This document shows positions 63,977 to 64,000 of a stretch of 64,000 nucleotides of DNA, one piece after another; within the stretch, counting starts at the first letter, position 1; each line of letters begins with the position of its first letter. The position numbers and the translations under genes are program-made. A model generated the notes under the pieces. The model was given only the letters and a program-made list of their open reading frames with translations, did no database searches and was not told the origin of the DNA. The DNA lies in assembly GCA_019358835.1 (NCBI GenBank), contig JAHHIH010000025.1:1-64000 (forward strand). Reading direction: 5' to 3'. This DNA is from Tildeniella torsiva UHER 1998/13D. GTDB lineage: Bacteria > Cyanobacteriota > Cyanobacteriia > Phormidesmidales > Phormidesmidaceae.

Positions 63977-64000
63977 ATGCCCCCTGATTCGTCCTCCGTC
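63977..64000 (+). CDS. Possible 5' end of a gene
   Basis: An ATG at 63977 is followed by eight open codons (MPPDSSSV) to the window edge. Too short to identify; a divergent promoter with the FAD gene is plausible. Confidence 0.25.

Overview
The window is chromosomal DNA of a GC-rich cyanobacterium. It begins in the last codons of a photosystem II D1 gene (psbA). It also carries the circadian output kinase sasA, a high-light-inducible protein, a PEP-CTERM protein, an SphX/PstS phosphate-binding protein, several families found mainly in cyanobacteria (DUF2996-like, DUF3318) and very many copies of the palindrome GCGATCGC (HIP1). A filamentous Leptolyngbya/Nodosilinea-type organism is my guess from gene style; the sequence does not prove a genus. 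I saw no rRNA, no convincing tRNA, no insertion sequence and no CRISPR array.

Layout. 1-16 kb: psbA tail, ygfZ-like, gmd, small conserved proteins, an alpha/beta hydrolase, a DUF790/Bax1-type nuclease, sasA, an O-methyltransferase, mnmE, dapB and ilvH. 16-23 kb: a 1001-residue transporter-like membrane protein with a HEAT-repeat tail, coupled by a one-base overlap to a cyclic-nucleotide-binding protein; then lemA with an M48 protease, and rpmB. 23-30 kb: PEP-CTERM protein, CDF metal exporter, map, then four genes on the minus strand (exbD, pstS with a Pho-box-like site, two TonB-like proline-rich proteins). 30-38 kb: GT39-like glycosyltransferase, TPR protein, YrdC/Sua5, a degenerate histidine kinase, hli, ureD, a RodZ-like protein and a radical SAM protein of the ArsS type. 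38-47 kb: PAS-GAF-GGDEF diguanylate cyclase, mutS2, a dCache-HAMP sensor without an output domain, a SIMPL protein and a YiiM-like MOSC protein. 47-54 kb: three exported or membrane-anchored proteins (CAP domain, metallopeptidase-VWD fusion, unknown membrane protein), then a three-gene overlapping operon of a catalytically dead HtrA-like protein, an intact HtrA-like protease and a LuxR-type regulator.

54-57 kb is a small AT-rich island. It holds a pentapeptide-repeat membrane protein, an unknown membrane protein and two copies (one truncated) of the start of a MOSC gene. The last part, 57-64 kb, has a nucleoside deaminase, a manganese-catalase-type protein, a beta-helix/RTX protein, an FAD-dependent oxidoreductase and the possible start of another gene.

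The strongest candidate for an undescribed system is the operon at 51066-53448. The coupled transporter/HEAT plus cNMP-binding pair (16176-19765), the TonB/ExbD/PstS cluster (25949-29801) and the metallopeptidase-VWD protein (47964-50159) are also worth a closer look.
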